From NCBI GenBank assembly GCA_028820215.1, contig JAPPKD010000312.1:1-6024 (forward strand): a stretch of 6,024 nucleotides of DNA, written 5' to 3'. A program made the position numbers and the translations under genes. Source of the stretch: Spirochaetaceae bacterium (GTDB lineage Bacteria; Spirochaetota; Spirochaetia; SZUA-6; Bin103). Under the pieces are notes generated by a model, which was given only the letters and a program-made list of their open reading frames with translations, was not told the origin of the DNA and searched no databases. Below, piece by piece: positions 5,978 through 6,024 of this stretch (positions are counted from its first letter, which is position 1; each line of letters begins with the position of its first letter).

Positions 5978-6024
5978 CTAGGCGAAGATCTCCTCCGCGC
6001 GCGCGTGCGCCTCCGCCACCGACT
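5978..6024 (-). CDS. C-terminus of an upstream gene, probably the sugar-binding protein (partial)
   Basis: Only the last 14 codons and the TAG stop (5978-5980) are in the window, reading SVAEAHARAEEIFA. An alanine- and glutamate-rich amphipathic helix ending in EEIFA-like residues is common at the C-terminus of extracellular sugar-binding proteins of ABC importers, and such a gene is the one component missing from the importer encoded downstream. Position, strand and the alternation of G/C at third positions support a real gene end. The product assignment rests mainly on context and is tentative. Confidence 0.45.
   Translation of the reverse strand, partial: SVAEAHARAEEIFA

Noticed and set aside
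5994..6009. Alternating GC run that could suggest a Z-DNA or repeat element
   Set aside because: It falls within the coding end of the upstream gene and is explained by Ala/Arg codons at high GC.

Overview
The window is a compact, high-GC stretch of bacterial DNA in which every supported gene lies on the minus strand, so transcription runs from high to low coordinates. It reads as one operon-like run cut at both window edges: a substrate-binding-protein-like C-terminus (partial), a sugar ABC ATPase, two sugar ABC permeases, a cluster of small genes, then a large ThuA plus Gfo/Idh/MocA fusion protein that runs off the left edge. Long open frames on the plus strand are composition-driven shadows of these genes. 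No rRNA, tRNA, CRISPR array or insertion sequence is visible.

Right part (2929-6024): a carbohydrate ABC importer of the MalK/MalF/MalG (CUT1) kind. The ATPase has every canonical motif and a C-terminal regulatory domain. Both permeases have six likely membrane spans and an EAA-type loop. ATPase and first permease overlap by a GTGA junction, and the two permeases are 13 bases apart. A strong GC-rich hairpin lies in the 163-base gap between the upstream partial gene and the ATPase.

Middle (1723-2925): four short frames packed end to end. They are a 102-residue unknown protein, a 38-residue frame that is either a coupled small gene or the frameshifted tail of that unknown, a Phd/YefM-type antitoxin with no recognisable toxin, and a DUF1801 protein. 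They are joined by ATGA, GTGA and ATGA overlaps. GC is visibly lower around the 38-residue frame (34 of 60 bases G or C at 2521-2580, against 48 of 60 at 3181-3240), which suggests acquired accessory genes inside a sugar operon.

Left part (1-1676): a ThuA-like domain fused in one frame to a Gfo/Idh/MocA NAD(P)-dependent oxidoreductase. In rhizobia, thuEFGKAB encodes a disaccharide ABC importer plus separate ThuA and ThuB (a Gfo/Idh/MocA dehydrogenase) for trehalose, sucrose or maltose use by a 3-keto route. The parts here match that set with A and B fused, so the likely theme is uptake and oxidative breakdown of a di- or oligosaccharide. The exact sugar cannot be read from the sequence.

Organism: a free-living high-GC bacterium. 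The gene mix would fit Chloroflexota, Acidobacteriota, Planctomycetota or Actinomycetota, possibly from an environmental genome. I cannot place it more precisely.
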